Position numbers and translations under genes: made by a program. Under the pieces are notes generated by a model that made no database searches, was not told the origin of the DNA, and was given only the letters and a program-made list of their open reading frames with translations. Below, one piece after another: positions 13,913-21,188 of a stretch of DNA of 21,188 nucleotides. This DNA comes from JBKBMT01 sp046295655. GTDB taxonomy: Bacteria; Pseudomonadota; Alphaproteobacteria; Rhodobacterales; Rhodobacteraceae. The DNA lies in NCBI GenBank assembly GCA_046295655.1, contig JBKBMT010000051.1, positions 1-21,188 of the forward strand. Reading direction: 5' to 3'. Numbering within the stretch: position 1 is the first letter of the stretch; each line of letters starts with the position of its first letter.

Positions 13913-14092
13913 CTAGTCCGACAGCTGCCTGGCGACCAGCCATGACACCGGAACCGCGGCGACGAAGCCGGCGATCGCGGCCAGCACGATCGGGCGTGTC
14001 GTGTCGAAACCCGACGCGAGCGCGATCACGATGAAGCTGCCGGCCAGGGTTGCCCCGGCCATTATGAAGACGACGAGCATCAGACGGGTCAT
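13913..14092 (-). CDS. 59-residue two-helix membrane peptide (often mislabelled 'CTP synthetase')
   Basis: The 59 residues are almost entirely two membrane helices: about 4-27 (LMLVVFIMAGATLAGSFIVI) and 34-55, joined by GFDTTRP, ending in ARQLSD. It cannot be CTP synthase, which exceeds 500 residues; small proteins of this kind in Rhodobacteraceae carry that name through annotation error. A strong GGAAAGGA ribosome-binding site about 6 nt before the ATG at 14092 sets the start; the frame stays open to 14203 but that region lacks a site and overlaps the divergent gene's leader. Its stop is 6 nt from the gpt stop. Function unknown. Confidence 0.8.
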   Translation of the reverse strand: MTRLMLVVFIMAGATLAGSFIVIALASGFDTTRPIVLAAIAGFVAAVPVSWLVARQLSD

Positions 14093-14205
14093 CGAAGTCC
14101 TTTCCCGAAGGCGCGTTTCTGTCGTCTTGTGAAGCGCGAAGGGCTCGGGCAGACAATGACGCAGGTCAAGTCGCCGGCACGGAACCGGCCCGGAAGGATG
14201 CACCG
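14093..14205. other. Divergent intergenic region, promoters expected
   Basis: The 113 nt between the small membrane peptide gene and the aminotransferase gene must hold two outward promoters. On the minus strand a TTGACC (14168-14163) is visible but without a convincing -10. On the plus strand TTGTGA and GACAAT are present at a long spacing. GGAAGGA (14192-14198) is the aminotransferase ribosome-binding site, 7 nt before its ATG. No clear operator palindrome was seen. Confidence 0.4.
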
Positions 14206-15393
14206 ATGCCGATGCCCCTGAACCCAGCCATCGCCGCCACCTTTGCTCCCCCGGTGATGGAGGCGCGCCGATGGGTTGCCGAGACGCCGCTTCCGCCGGG
14301 GCGCCCGCTTCTGAACGTCAGCCAGGCTGCGCCGGTCGATCCGCCACCCGAGGCGTTGCGCCGGGCACTGGCCGCGGCCGCGCTGGAGGTGCCGCAGGCG
14401 CATCTCTATGGCCCCGTCCTCGGGCTGGCCGATCTGCGCGCCGAGGTGGCGGCGCAGTGGTCGGCCGCCTATGGCGGCGCGATCCGGCCCGATCAGGTGG
14501 CAATCACCCAGGGCTGCAACCAGGCGTTCTGCGCAGCCATCGCCACCCTGGCCGGGGCGGGGGACGAGGTGATCCTTCCGTTCCCATGGTATTTCAACCA
14601 CCGGATGTGGCTCGAGATGGCGGGCGTTACCTGCGTGCCCCTGCCATGTGGCCCCGACATGGTGCCCGATCCGGCCGAGGCGGCGGCGCGGATCACCCCG
14701 CGCACCCGCGCCATGGTGCTGGTCAGCCCGAACAACCCGACCGGGGCGGAATATCCCGCCGCGGTGCTGTCGGCGTTCCGCGATCTGGCCCGCAGCCACG
14801 GCCTCGCCCTGATCCTCGACGAGACCTACCGGGACTTCGACAGCCGGAGCGGCGCGCCGCACGATCTGTTCGCCGATCCCGACTGGACCGAGGTTCTGAT
14901 CCATCTCTACAGCTTCTCGAAGGCCTATCGCCTGACCGGCCACCGGGTCGGAGCCATCGTTGCCGATGCGACGAGGCTGGCCGAGGTGGAGAAGTTCCTT
15001 GACACCGTCGCGATCTGCCCAAGCCAGCTTGGCCAGATCGGCGCGCTCTGGGGCATGCGCAACCTTGCGCAATGGGTGGCCGGCGAACGCGACGAGATCC
15101 TGGGTCGCCGTGCCGCGCTGACGGCGGCCTTTCCGTCGCTTCCGGGCTGGCGGCTTCGGGGTTGCGGTGCCTACTTCGCCTGGGTCGAGCACCCCTTCAC
15201 CCTGTCCTCGGCCGAGGTCGCCCGCGCCGCGCTGGCACGGCTGGGCGTTCTGATGCTGCCCGGCACCATGTTCACGCCTGACGGCGATCCCGGCGGACGC
15301 GCCGGGTTGAGGATCGCCTTCGCAAATGTCGACCGCGCCGGGATCGACGATCTGGTCGGACGGCTCCGCGCGCTGGACCTGCCGCGGGCGTGA
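14206..15393 (+). CDS. PLP-dependent class I/II aminotransferase, substrate unknown
   Basis: 395 residues, fold-type I aminotransferase. The cofactor site is complete: NNPTG (176-180) with Asn177, Asp205 and Tyr208 in ILDETYRDF (203-211), the Schiff-base lysine Lys239 in SFSKAYRLTGHRVG (236-249), and the carboxylate-binding Arg369 in GLRIAF (367-372). YGPVLGLADLR (68-78) is the usual N-terminal element. The family includes aspartate, aromatic and methionine aminotransferases, and the sequence alone does not separate them. It is transcribed as an apparent single gene divergent from the small membrane peptide and 66 nt before ppiD, which has its own promoter-like site. No pathway partner is adjacent. 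Confidence 0.9.
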   Translation: MPMPLNPAIAATFAPPVMEARRWVAETPLPPGRPLLNVSQAAPVDPPPEALRRALAAAALEVPQAHLYGPVLGLADLRAEVAAQWSAAYGGAIRPDQVAITQGCNQAFCAAIATLAGAGDEVILPFPWYFNHRMWLEMAGVTCVPLPCGPDMVPDPAEAAARITPRTRAMVLVSPNNPTGAEYPAAVLSAFRDLARSHGLALILDETYRDFDSRSGAPHDLFADPDWTEVLIHLYSFSKAYRLTGHRVGAIVADATRLAEVEKFLDTVAICPSQLGQIGALWGMRNLAQWVAGERDEILGRRAALTAAFPSLPGWRLRGCGAYFAWVEHPFTLSSAEVARAALARLGVLMLPGTMFTPDGDPGGRAGLRIAFANVDRAGIDDLVGRLRALDLPRA

Positions 15394-15405
15394 CCGCCCG
15401 CACCC

Positions 15406-15434
15406 TTGCCCGGCACCGCGCCGTCCCGTAAGGA
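15406..15434 (+). promoter_or_regulatory. Possible promoter of ppiD-trpE
   Basis: TTGCCC (15406-15411) and TAAGGA (15429-15434) are 17 nt apart. A very strong ribosome-binding site AGGAGGGG (15447-15454) follows, 5 nt before the ppiD ATG at 15460. Confidence 0.35.
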
Positions 15435-15459
15435 AGTCCGACCGTCAGGAGGGGTGTCG

Positions 15460-17301
15460 ATGGCGAAGGGTGGCAAGGTCGGGAACGCGCTGGTCTGGGT
15501 GTTGCTGGTGCTGCTCATAATCGGGCTTGCGGGCTTCGGGATCACCAATTTCGGCGGCACGGTCCGCGCCATCGGCAAGGTCGGCGACCAGGAGATCTCG
15601 ACCAACGCCTATGCCCGCGCGGTGCAGCAGGAACTTCAGGCGCTTTCGGCCCAGACCGGGCGCAACGTCCCCTTTGCCGAGGGTCAGGCGATGGGTGTGG
15701 ACCGGATGGTGCTGGAACGGCTGGTGACCCTCGCCGCGCTGGACGACGAGGCGGCGCGGATCGGGATATCGGTGGGCGATGCGCGGGTCGCGCGCGAAAT
15801 ACGTGCGATGCCGGGCCTTGCCGGCGTCTCGGGCCAGTTCGATCGCGACGGCTATCGCTTCGCGCTGGAACGCCTCGGCTTCACCGAGGCGCAGTTCGAG
15901 GCGCAGGTGCGCGCCGACATCGCCCGCGGCATCCTTCAGGGTGCGGTTGCGGGCGGGTTCCAGGGCTCCACCGTGCTTGCCGATGCGATCTGGGACCATA
16001 TCGCCGAACGGCGCTCGTTCAGCGTGCTGCGGCTCACCGAGGCCGATCTGGACACACCGCTGCCGGAGCCGGACGAGGCGGCGCTGCGCGCCTTCCATGC
16101 CGGGAATCCCGATCTCTACACCCGGCCGGCGGCGCGCCGTATCACCTATGCCGCGCTGCTGCCCGAGAATCTGGTGGACCAGGCGATGCCGGACGAGGCG
16201 CTTCTGCGGCGCGCCTACGAGTCGCGTCTGGCAGAGTTCGTCCAGCCCGAACGCCGGCTGGTGGAACGGCTGGTCTTTCCCTCGGCCGAGGCGGCCGAGG
16301 CGGCGCGCAACCGGCTGGATGCAGGCCAGGTCAGTTTCGAGGTGCTGGTCGCCGAACGCGGTCTGACGCTCGACGATGTGGACATGGGCGATGTGGCCGA
16401 GGACGATCTGGGCGCTGCCGGGGCGGTGGTCTTTGCGATGGACGAGCCGGGCGTCGTCGGCCCGCTGCCGACACCGCTCGGGCCGGCGCTCTTCCGCATG
16501 AATGCCGTCCTTGCCGCCCAGGAGACGAGCTATGACGAGGCGCGCCCGCTGCTGGTCGAGGAACTTGCCACCGACGCGGCCCGGCGCCTGATCGCCGACC
16601 GGATCGACGACATCGACGATCTCCTGGCGGGCGGGGCGACGCTCGAGGATCTGGCCGACGAACCCGGAATCGTCGTCGAGACGATCGAGGTCATCCCCGG
16701 CGCAAGCGAGGGGCTGATGGCCTATCCTGCGTTCCGCGAAAGGGTGACGCGCGTGACCGATCGCGACTTCCCCGAGGTGTTCCGGCTGGAGGACGGCGGC
16801 ATCGCGGCCCTGCGGCTGGACGCCGAGGTGCCGGCGCGGGCGCTCGCATATGACGAGGTTGCGGAACGGGTGGCCGCCGATGCCCGGGCCGCGGCCCTGC
16901 GCGCCGCCCTGATCGAGCTGCGCGACCGCGCCGCCGAGGCGGTCGCGGCAGGCGCGGGGCTGGCCAGCTTCGGCATCGTCACCAATCACGCGGCGTTGCC
17001 GCGCGACGGTCGGGTGGACGGCGCACCGCCCGACCTTCTGACCAGGATCTTCGCCATGGACGAAGGGGCGCTCCTGCCGGTTGCCGAGGGGGACTTCGTG
17101 GCGCTGATCCGGCTGGACGCGATCCTGCCCGCCGACCCGGAGGCGCCCGAGGCGGCGTTCCTGCGGCAGGCCTGGGTCATGCAGTCCGGGCAGGAGATGG
17201 GCGACGATGCCTTTGCGCTGTTCGCCCGCGACGCCCTGACCCGGGCCCGCATCCAGATCAACGATGCCGCCGTCCAGGCGGTCAACGCGAACCTGCGCTG
17301 A
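15460..17301 (+). CDS. ppiD: PpiD-like membrane-anchored periplasmic chaperone (SurA_N and parvulin-like domains)
   Basis: 613 residues. One N-terminal membrane helix (about 8-30) anchors a large periplasmic part. A SurA-type N-terminal domain (about 35-180) is followed by a parvulin-like domain (about 265-352) and a further acidic helical C-terminal region. PpiD assists folding of proteins leaving the Sec translocon. In the parvulin domain the usual ARHILV start reads RRLVERLVF (265-273) and the GGDLG loop reads VDMGDVAEDDLG (307-318), so catalytic histidines are missing and prolyl isomerase activity is doubtful. E. coli PpiD is likewise regarded as an inactive isomerase. The start at 15460 follows AGGAGGGG. 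The stop is 11 nt before trpE, a pairing seen in related genomes. Confidence 0.88.
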   Translation: MAKGGKVGNALVWVLLVLLIIGLAGFGITNFGGTVRAIGKVGDQEISTNAYARAVQQELQALSAQTGRNVPFAEGQAMGVDRMVLERLVTLAALDDEAARIGISVGDARVAREIRAMPGLAGVSGQFDRDGYRFALERLGFTEAQFEAQVRADIARGILQGAVAGGFQGSTVLADAIWDHIAERRSFSVLRLTEADLDTPLPEPDEAALRAFHAGNPDLYTRPAARRITYAALLPENLVDQAMPDEALLRRAYESRLAEFVQPERRLVERLVFPSAEAAEAARNRLDAGQVSFEVLVAERGLTLDDVDMGDVAEDDLGAAGAVVFAMDEPGVVGPLPTPLGPALFRMNAVLAAQETSYDEARPLLVEELATDAARRLIADRIDDIDDLLAGGATLEDLADEPGIVVETIEVIPGASEGLMAYPAFRERVTRVTDRDFPEVFRLEDGGIAALRLDAEVPARALAYDEVAERVAADARAAALRAALIELRDRAAEAVAAGAGLASFGIVTNHAALPRDGRVDGAPPDLLTRIFAMDEGALLPVAEGDFVALIRLDAILPADPEAPEAAFLRQAWVMQSGQEMGDDAFALFARDALTRARIQINDAAVQAVNANLR

Positions 17302-17312
17302 GGCAAACCTTC

Positions 17313-18824
17313 ATGGCGCTCGAGCCCGATTTCGCCCGGTTCGAGGCAGGCTGGAACGCCGGCCGAAACCAGATCGTCTGGGCCCGGCTGGCGGCGGACC
17401 TCGACACGCCCGTGTCGCTGATGCTGAAGCTTGCCGAGGCGCGGGCCGATACCTTCATGCTGGAATCGGTCACAGGCGGCGAGGTCCGAGGGCGCTACTC
17501 GGTCGTCGGAATGAAGCCCGATCTGATCTGGCAGTGCCGCGGCACGCGCTGCCGGATCAACCGAGAGGCCCGGTTCGACCGCGATGCCTTTTCCGACCTG
17601 CCCGATGCCCCGCTCGACAGCCTACGCGCTCTGATCGCGGAAAGCGCGATCGACATGCCCGAGGGGCTGCCGGCCATTGCCGCGGGGCTGTTCGGCTATC
17701 TCGGCTACGACATGGTGCGGCTCGTCGAACGCCTGCCGCAGACCAATCCCGACCCGCTGGACCTGCCGGACGCGGTGCTGATGCGGCCCTCGGTGGTGGC
17801 GGTCCTCGACGGGGTCAAGGGCGAGGTGACGGTCGTGGCCCCGGCCTGGGTCGGTTCCGGCCTGTCGGCCCGGGCCGCCTATGCCCAGGCTGCGGAGCGG
17901 GTGATGGACGCGCTGCGCGATCTCGACCGGGCGCCACCCTCGGCCGGGCGCGACCTCGGCACCTCCGCGCCGCTGGGCGATCCGCGCTCGAACTTCACCC
18001 GCGAGGGATACATGGCAGCGGTCGAGCGGGCCAAGGACTATATCCGCGCAGGCGACATCTTCCAGGTGGTGCCGAGCCAGCGCTGGGCGCTGGATTTCCC
18101 GCAGCCCCCCTTCGCGCTTTATCGTTCGCTGCGAAGGACCAATCCGTCGCCCTTCATGTTCTTCTTCAACTTCGGCGGCTTCCAGGTTGTGGGCGCCAGC
18201 CCCGAAATCCTCGTTCGCCTGCGCGACGGCGAGGTGACGATCCGCCCGATTGCCGGCACCCGCCGCCGCGGCGCGACGCCCGAGGAGGACCGGGCGCTGG
18301 AGGCCGAGCTTCTGGCCGATCCGAAGGAGCGGGCCGAGCATCTGATGCTGCTCGACCTCGGGCGCAACGATGTGGGACGGGTCGCGAAGGTGGGCACCGT
18401 GCGGCCCACCGAACAGTTCATCATCGAGCGTTACAGTCACGTGATGCACATCGTCTCGAATGTCGTGGGCGAGATCCGCGAGGGCGAGGACGCGCTGTCG
18501 GCGCTGCTGGCCGGGCTGCCCGCCGGCACCGTCTCGGGCGCGCCCAAGGTGCGGGCGATGGAGATCATCGACGAACTGGAACCGGAAAAGCGCGGCATCT
18601 ACGGCGGCGGCGTCGGCTACTTCGCCGCGAACGGCGAGATGGATTTCTGCATCGCGCTGCGCACCGCTGTGGTGAAGGACGGAACGCTCTACATCCAGGC
18701 CGGGGGCGGCGTTGTCTATGACAGCGACCCGGCGGCGGAATACGAGGAAAGCGTGAACAAGGCCCGCGCCCTGCGCCGCGCGGCCGAGGATGCCGGGCTG
18801 TTCGTGCGCGACGGCAACCGCTGA
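17313..18824 (+). CDS. trpE: Anthranilate synthase component I
   Basis: 503 residues. It makes anthranilate from chorismate, with ammonia supplied by the TrpG glutaminase, the first committed step of tryptophan synthesis. The N-terminal regulatory domain (about 27-165) has the LES element (50-52) and later NPSPFMFFF (277-285), both parts of the tryptophan feedback site. The chorismate domain has RPIAGTRRRG (311-320), LLDLGRNDVGRV (346-357), YSHVMHIVSNV (374-384), GTVSGAPKVRAMEII (405-419) and QAGGGVVYDSDP (462-473). Feedback and catalytic residues look intact. It follows ppiD after 11 nt and precedes deoA after 33 nt. trpG, trpD and trpC are not in the window. No leader peptide with Trp codons is seen, as the gene appears to be read through from ppiD. 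Confidence 0.96.
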   Translation: MALEPDFARFEAGWNAGRNQIVWARLAADLDTPVSLMLKLAEARADTFMLESVTGGEVRGRYSVVGMKPDLIWQCRGTRCRINREARFDRDAFSDLPDAPLDSLRALIAESAIDMPEGLPAIAAGLFGYLGYDMVRLVERLPQTNPDPLDLPDAVLMRPSVVAVLDGVKGEVTVVAPAWVGSGLSARAAYAQAAERVMDALRDLDRAPPSAGRDLGTSAPLGDPRSNFTREGYMAAVERAKDYIRAGDIFQVVPSQRWALDFPQPPFALYRSLRRTNPSPFMFFFNFGGFQVVGASPEILVRLRDGEVTIRPIAGTRRRGATPEEDRALEAELLADPKERAEHLMLLDLGRNDVGRVAKVGTVRPTEQFIIERYSHVMHIVSNVVGEIREGEDALSALLAGLPAGTVSGAPKVRAMEIIDELEPEKRGIYGGGVGYFAANGEMDFCIALRTAVVKDGTLYIQAGGGVVYDSDPAAEYEESVNKARALRRAAEDAGLFVRDGNR

Positions 18825-18857
18825 GGCGACTGCGGCGGTGACAGGGAGGGCGAGACG

Positions 18858-20177
18858 ATGCTTGTTGCCGAACTGATCCGCCGCAAGCGCGACGGCCACG
18901 CCCTGGATCCGGCCGAGATTGCCCACATCGCCCGCGGGCTTTCGGACGGCAGCATCCCCGACGCCCAGATCGCGGCCTTCGCCATGGCGGTGTTCTTCCG
19001 CGGCATGACGACGGACGAGGCGGTGGCGCTGACGCTGGCCATGCGCGATTCCGGGACCGTTCTGGACTGGTCGGGCATAGGCAGGCCGGTGGTCGACAAG
19101 CATTCCACCGGCGGGATCGGCGACACGGTGTCGCTGATGCTCGCCCCGGCGCTGGCGGCCTGCGGGGCGGCGGTGCCGATGGTGTCGGGCCGGGGGCTGG
19201 GGCACACCGGCGGGACGCTCGACAAGCTCGATGCGGTGCCGGGCTATGACGCCCGGCCGGACCCGGACCGGCTGCGCCGCGTCGTCGCCGAGGTGGGCTG
19301 TGCGGTGATCGGCCAGACCGACGCCATCGCCCCGGCCGACCGACGCTTCTATGCGCTGCGGGATGTGACGGCGACGGTGGAATCGATCCCGCTCATCACC
19401 GCCTCGATCCTGTCCAAGAAGCTCGCCGCGGGGCTCGAGGCGCTGGTGCTGGATGTCAAGTTCGGCTCGGGCGCCTTCATGGCCACGATGGATGCGGCGC
19501 GGGACCTTGCCGAAAGCCTGGTGGGGGTGGCGAACGGGGCGGGGTGCCGCACGGCGGCGTTGCTGACGGACATGAACGAACCGCTTGGATCGGCTGCCGG
19601 CAACGCGCTGGAGGTGCGGCTGGCGGTCGATTTCCTGACCGGCGCGCGGATCGACCCGCGGATGTGGGCGGTGACCGCAGCGCTGGGGGGCGAGGCGCTG
19701 GCGCTGGCCGGGCTGGCGCCGGATGCGGGCGAGGGGCGGGCCCGGATCGAGGGCGCCTTCCGGTCCGGCGCGGCGGCCGAGACCTTCGGCCGCATGATCG
19801 CGGCGCTTGGCGGGCCGGCGGACCTGATCCAAGCGCCCGGGCGTCATCTGGCTGCCGCGCCGGTGGTGCAACCGGTCGTGCCGGACGAAGCCGGCGTCGT
19901 CGCCGCAATCGACACGCGCGCCATCGGCCTTGCGGTGATCGGGCTGGGCGGCGGACGCCGGGTCGCGACCGACCGGATCGACCCGCGCGTGGGGTTTTCG
20001 GACCTGGCCGGGATCGGGGCCGAGGTCGGGCGCGACCGGCCGCTGGCCATGGTCCATGCCGCCGATGCCGACAGCGCCGCGCGCGCCGCAAACGCGCTGC
20101 GCGTGGCCTATCGCATCGGCGACGAAACCGCCGATGCCATGCCCCCGGTCGCAGGGCGGATCGGACCGGGGTCTTGA
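18858..20177 (+). CDS. deoA: Thymidine phosphorylase
   Basis: 439 residues, almost the length of E. coli DeoA (440). It catalyses reversible phosphorolysis of thymidine (and deoxyuridine) to base and deoxyribose 1-phosphate in pyrimidine salvage. Signature segments are KHSTGGIGDTVSLMLAP (81-97), SGRGLGHTGGTLDKLDAVPG (110-129), IGQT (151-154) and YALRDVTATVESIPLI (165-180). The pyrimidine-binding Arg168, Ser183 and Lys187 are all present. The C-terminal PYNP domain (about 340-439) is complete. A GGGAGGG ribosome-binding site (18844-18850) lies 7 nt before the ATG. Other deo genes are not adjacent; the gene sits between trpE and osmC. Confidence 0.95.
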   Translation: MLVAELIRRKRDGHALDPAEIAHIARGLSDGSIPDAQIAAFAMAVFFRGMTTDEAVALTLAMRDSGTVLDWSGIGRPVVDKHSTGGIGDTVSLMLAPALAACGAAVPMVSGRGLGHTGGTLDKLDAVPGYDARPDPDRLRRVVAEVGCAVIGQTDAIAPADRRFYALRDVTATVESIPLITASILSKKLAAGLEALVLDVKFGSGAFMATMDAARDLAESLVGVANGAGCRTAALLTDMNEPLGSAAGNALEVRLAVDFLTGARIDPRMWAVTAALGGEALALAGLAPDAGEGRARIEGAFRSGAAAETFGRMIAALGGPADLIQAPGRHLAAAPVVQPVVPDEAGVVAAIDTRAIGLAVIGLGGGRRVATDRIDPRVGFSDLAGIGAEVGRDRPLAMVHAADADSAARAANALRVAYRIGDETADAMPPVAGRIGPGS

Positions 20178-20219
20178 CGCCACACGCGTGACGCGAAACG
20201 CTGGTCGCTGCGCGAGGGT

Positions 20220-20234
20220 CGGGCACGGTGCCCG
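20220..20234 (+). repeat. Hairpin in the deoA-osmC gap
   Basis: CGGGCA (20220-20225), loop CGG, TGCCCG (20229-20234) is a perfect 6-bp stem, 9 nt before the osmC ribosome-binding site. A TTGACG (20174-20179) overlapping the deoA stop could be a -35 for osmC, but no good -10 follows. Terminator or leader structure cannot be decided. Confidence 0.4.
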
Positions 20235-20256
20235 GCCCGGCACGGAGGATCATGCG

Positions 20257-20685
20257 ATGGCGATGACGAACTCGGCCCGGGCAGTCTGGAAGGGCAATCT
20301 GAAGGGCGGAGCGGGCACGATCTCGACCCGGTCCGATGCCATGCGGGACGTGTCTTACGACTTCCGCAAGCGGTTCGAGGGGGCCGAGGGCACCAACCCC
20401 GAGGAACTGATCGCCGCGGCCCACGCGGGCTGCTTTTCCATGGCGCTGTCGGCGGAACTGGAAAAGGCCGGAATGACGGCGGACCGCATCGACACCACGG
20501 CCTCGGCAACGCTCGATTTCATCGACGGCGCGCCGACGGTGACGAAGATCCACCTCGATCTGAAGGCAACCATCCCCGGTGCCGACGAGGCAGCCTTCCG
20601 AAGGGCTGCGGAAGGCGCCAAGGCGAACTGTCCGATCTCGCGGCTGCTGAAGGCGGAAATCACGATGACGGCGAACCTGGTCTGA
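20257..20685 (+). CDS. osmC: OsmC family peroxiredoxin-like protein
   Basis: 142 residues, cytosolic. OsmC proteins reduce organic hydroperoxides through two cysteines and dimerise with the active sites at the interface. Cys59 (AHAGCFSM) and Cys125 (KANCPISRLL) are the expected pair, and NPEELIAAAHA (48-58) supplies the conserved Glu. The sequence follows OsmC (N-terminal ARAVWKGNLKGGAG.IST) more than Ohr. GGAGGA (20244-20249) lies 7 nt before the chosen ATG at 20257; an ATG two codons later is also possible. It may be the last gene of a deoA-osmC unit and is convergent with prfC, 51 nt apart. Confidence 0.92.
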   Translation: MAMTNSARAVWKGNLKGGAGTISTRSDAMRDVSYDFRKRFEGAEGTNPEELIAAAHAGCFSMALSAELEKAGMTADRIDTTASATLDFIDGAPTVTKIHLDLKATIPGADEAAFRRAAEGAKANCPISRLLKAEITMTANLV

Positions 20686-20736
20686 CGGCGAAACCTCGTG
20701 CGGCACATGAAGGGCGCCGCGCAAGTCTCGGAAAGA

Positions 20737-21188
20737 TCAGGCCATCATCTCCTTTGTCGCAGTCAGGCGCAGGTCCGGGTAGTCGCGCAGCACGCGATCG
20801 ATATCCCATTGCAGACGGGTCAGAAAGACCGTGTCGCCGTCGTGGTCGGTGGCGATGTGGCCCTTGTTCGCCGCGGTCAGACGGTCGATCTCGGGCCGCG
20901 GGCCGGCCACCCAGCGCGCCGAGGTGAACTGGGTAGGCTCGAACCGCACCGGCAGGCCGTATTCGATCTCGATCCGGCTGGCCAGCACGTCGAATTGCAA
21001 CGCCCCCACGACCCCGACGATGAAGCCCGATCCGATCGCCGGGCGGAACACCTTGGCCGCGCCTTCCTCGGCGAACTGCATCAGCGCCTTCTCCAGATGC
21101 TTGGCCTTCATCGGGTCGCCCGCCCGCACGGTCTGGAGCAGTTCGGGCGCGAAGGAGGGGATGCCGGTCGCGCGCAGCGCCTCGCCCT
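20737..21188 (-). CDS. prfC: Peptide chain release factor 3, C-terminal part (partial)
   Basis: The visible 149 codons are the C-terminus of RF3, the GTPase that recycles RF1/RF2 from the ribosome after termination. The start lies beyond the window edge: the frame stays open upstream of the internal ATG at 21129, encoding ALRATGIPSFAPELLQTVRA. The RF3 C-terminal domain matches the E. coli protein in HLEKALMQFAEEGAAKVFRP, GSGFIVGVVGALQFDVL, the EYGLPVRFEP strand, TSARWV and the final RDYPDLRL segment before the TGA at 20739-20737. The GTPase domain is outside the window. It is convergent with osmC. Confidence 0.95.
   Translation of the reverse strand, partial: GEALRATGIPSFAPELLQTVRAGDPMKAKHLEKALMQFAEEGAAKVFRPAIGSGFIVGVVGALQFDVLASRIEIEYGLPVRFEPTQFTSARWVAGPRPEIDRLTAANKGHIATDHDGDTVFLTRLQWDIDRVLRDYPDLRLTATKEMMA

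Noticed and set aside
13913..14092. CTP synthetase
   Set aside because: The protein has 59 residues and two membrane helices; it has neither the synthetase nor the glutaminase domain.
17622..20243. An 873-codon open frame on the minus strand
   Set aside because: Antisense to trpE and deoA, which have full family motifs. The predicted protein is His/Arg/Gly-rich with no recognisable fold.

Overview
The window is about 21.2 kb of GC-rich (clearly above 60%) bacterial chromosome. GC-biased third codon positions, the ribB-ribH-nusB order, a ppiD-trpE pair and a 59-residue protein often mislabelled 'CTP synthetase' all point to Alphaproteobacteria, most likely Rhodobacteraceae (Rhodobacter/Rhodovulum/Paracoccus type). 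The genus cannot be fixed by eye. Gene density is high and no gene-free stretch exceeds about 115 nt. I see no IS element, prophage, CRISPR array, integrase or att site, so this looks like ordinary core chromosome with a few unusual proteins.

Region 1 (1-2.4 kb): tRNA-Asp(GTC) with a good -35/-10 promoter, then a tightly coupled ribB(X)-ribH-nusB operon for riboflavin synthesis and transcription antitermination. The GTP cyclohydrolase II-like half of the RibB protein has lost its zinc cysteines. Region 2 (2.5-4.3 kb): a DUF4956 membrane protein translationally coupled to a VTC-domain (polyphosphate polymerase-like) protein, then a 105-residue two-helix membrane protein. Region 3 (4.3-8.4 kb): a four-gene metal ABC importer (binding protein, ATPase, two permeases), with a hairpin between the binding-protein gene and the rest and ATGA/GTGA overlaps after that. 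Sequence features favour Mn/Fe over Zn. Both permeases end in a predicted cytosolic winged-helix tail.

Region 4 (8.4-12.4 kb, minus strand): pdxH, a double cold-shock-domain gene coupled to an exported DUF192 gene, tRNA-Pro(TGG), a hairpin, and a separately promoted 679-residue [2Fe-2S]/ASKHA (DUF4445) protein of the corrinoid-activating RACE type without corrinoid partners nearby. Region 5 (12.4-15.4 kb): fabI, gpt (xanthine phosphoribosyltransferase), a convergent 59-codon membrane peptide gene, and a class I/II aminotransferase. Region 6 (15.4-21.2 kb): ppiD (parvulin-like domain without the usual catalytic signature), trpE, deoA and osmC in one direction, facing the C-terminal part of prfC, which runs off the window.

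The strongest lead is the metal importer whose two permeases both carry DNA-binding-like tails. This resembles the chlamydial YtgCR permease-repressor fusion in layout, but it is doubled and lacks a DtxR-type metal site. Secondary leads are the DUF4956-VTC pair, the RibBX-type degenerate enzyme, the orphan RACE protein and the separation of trpE from trpGDC.
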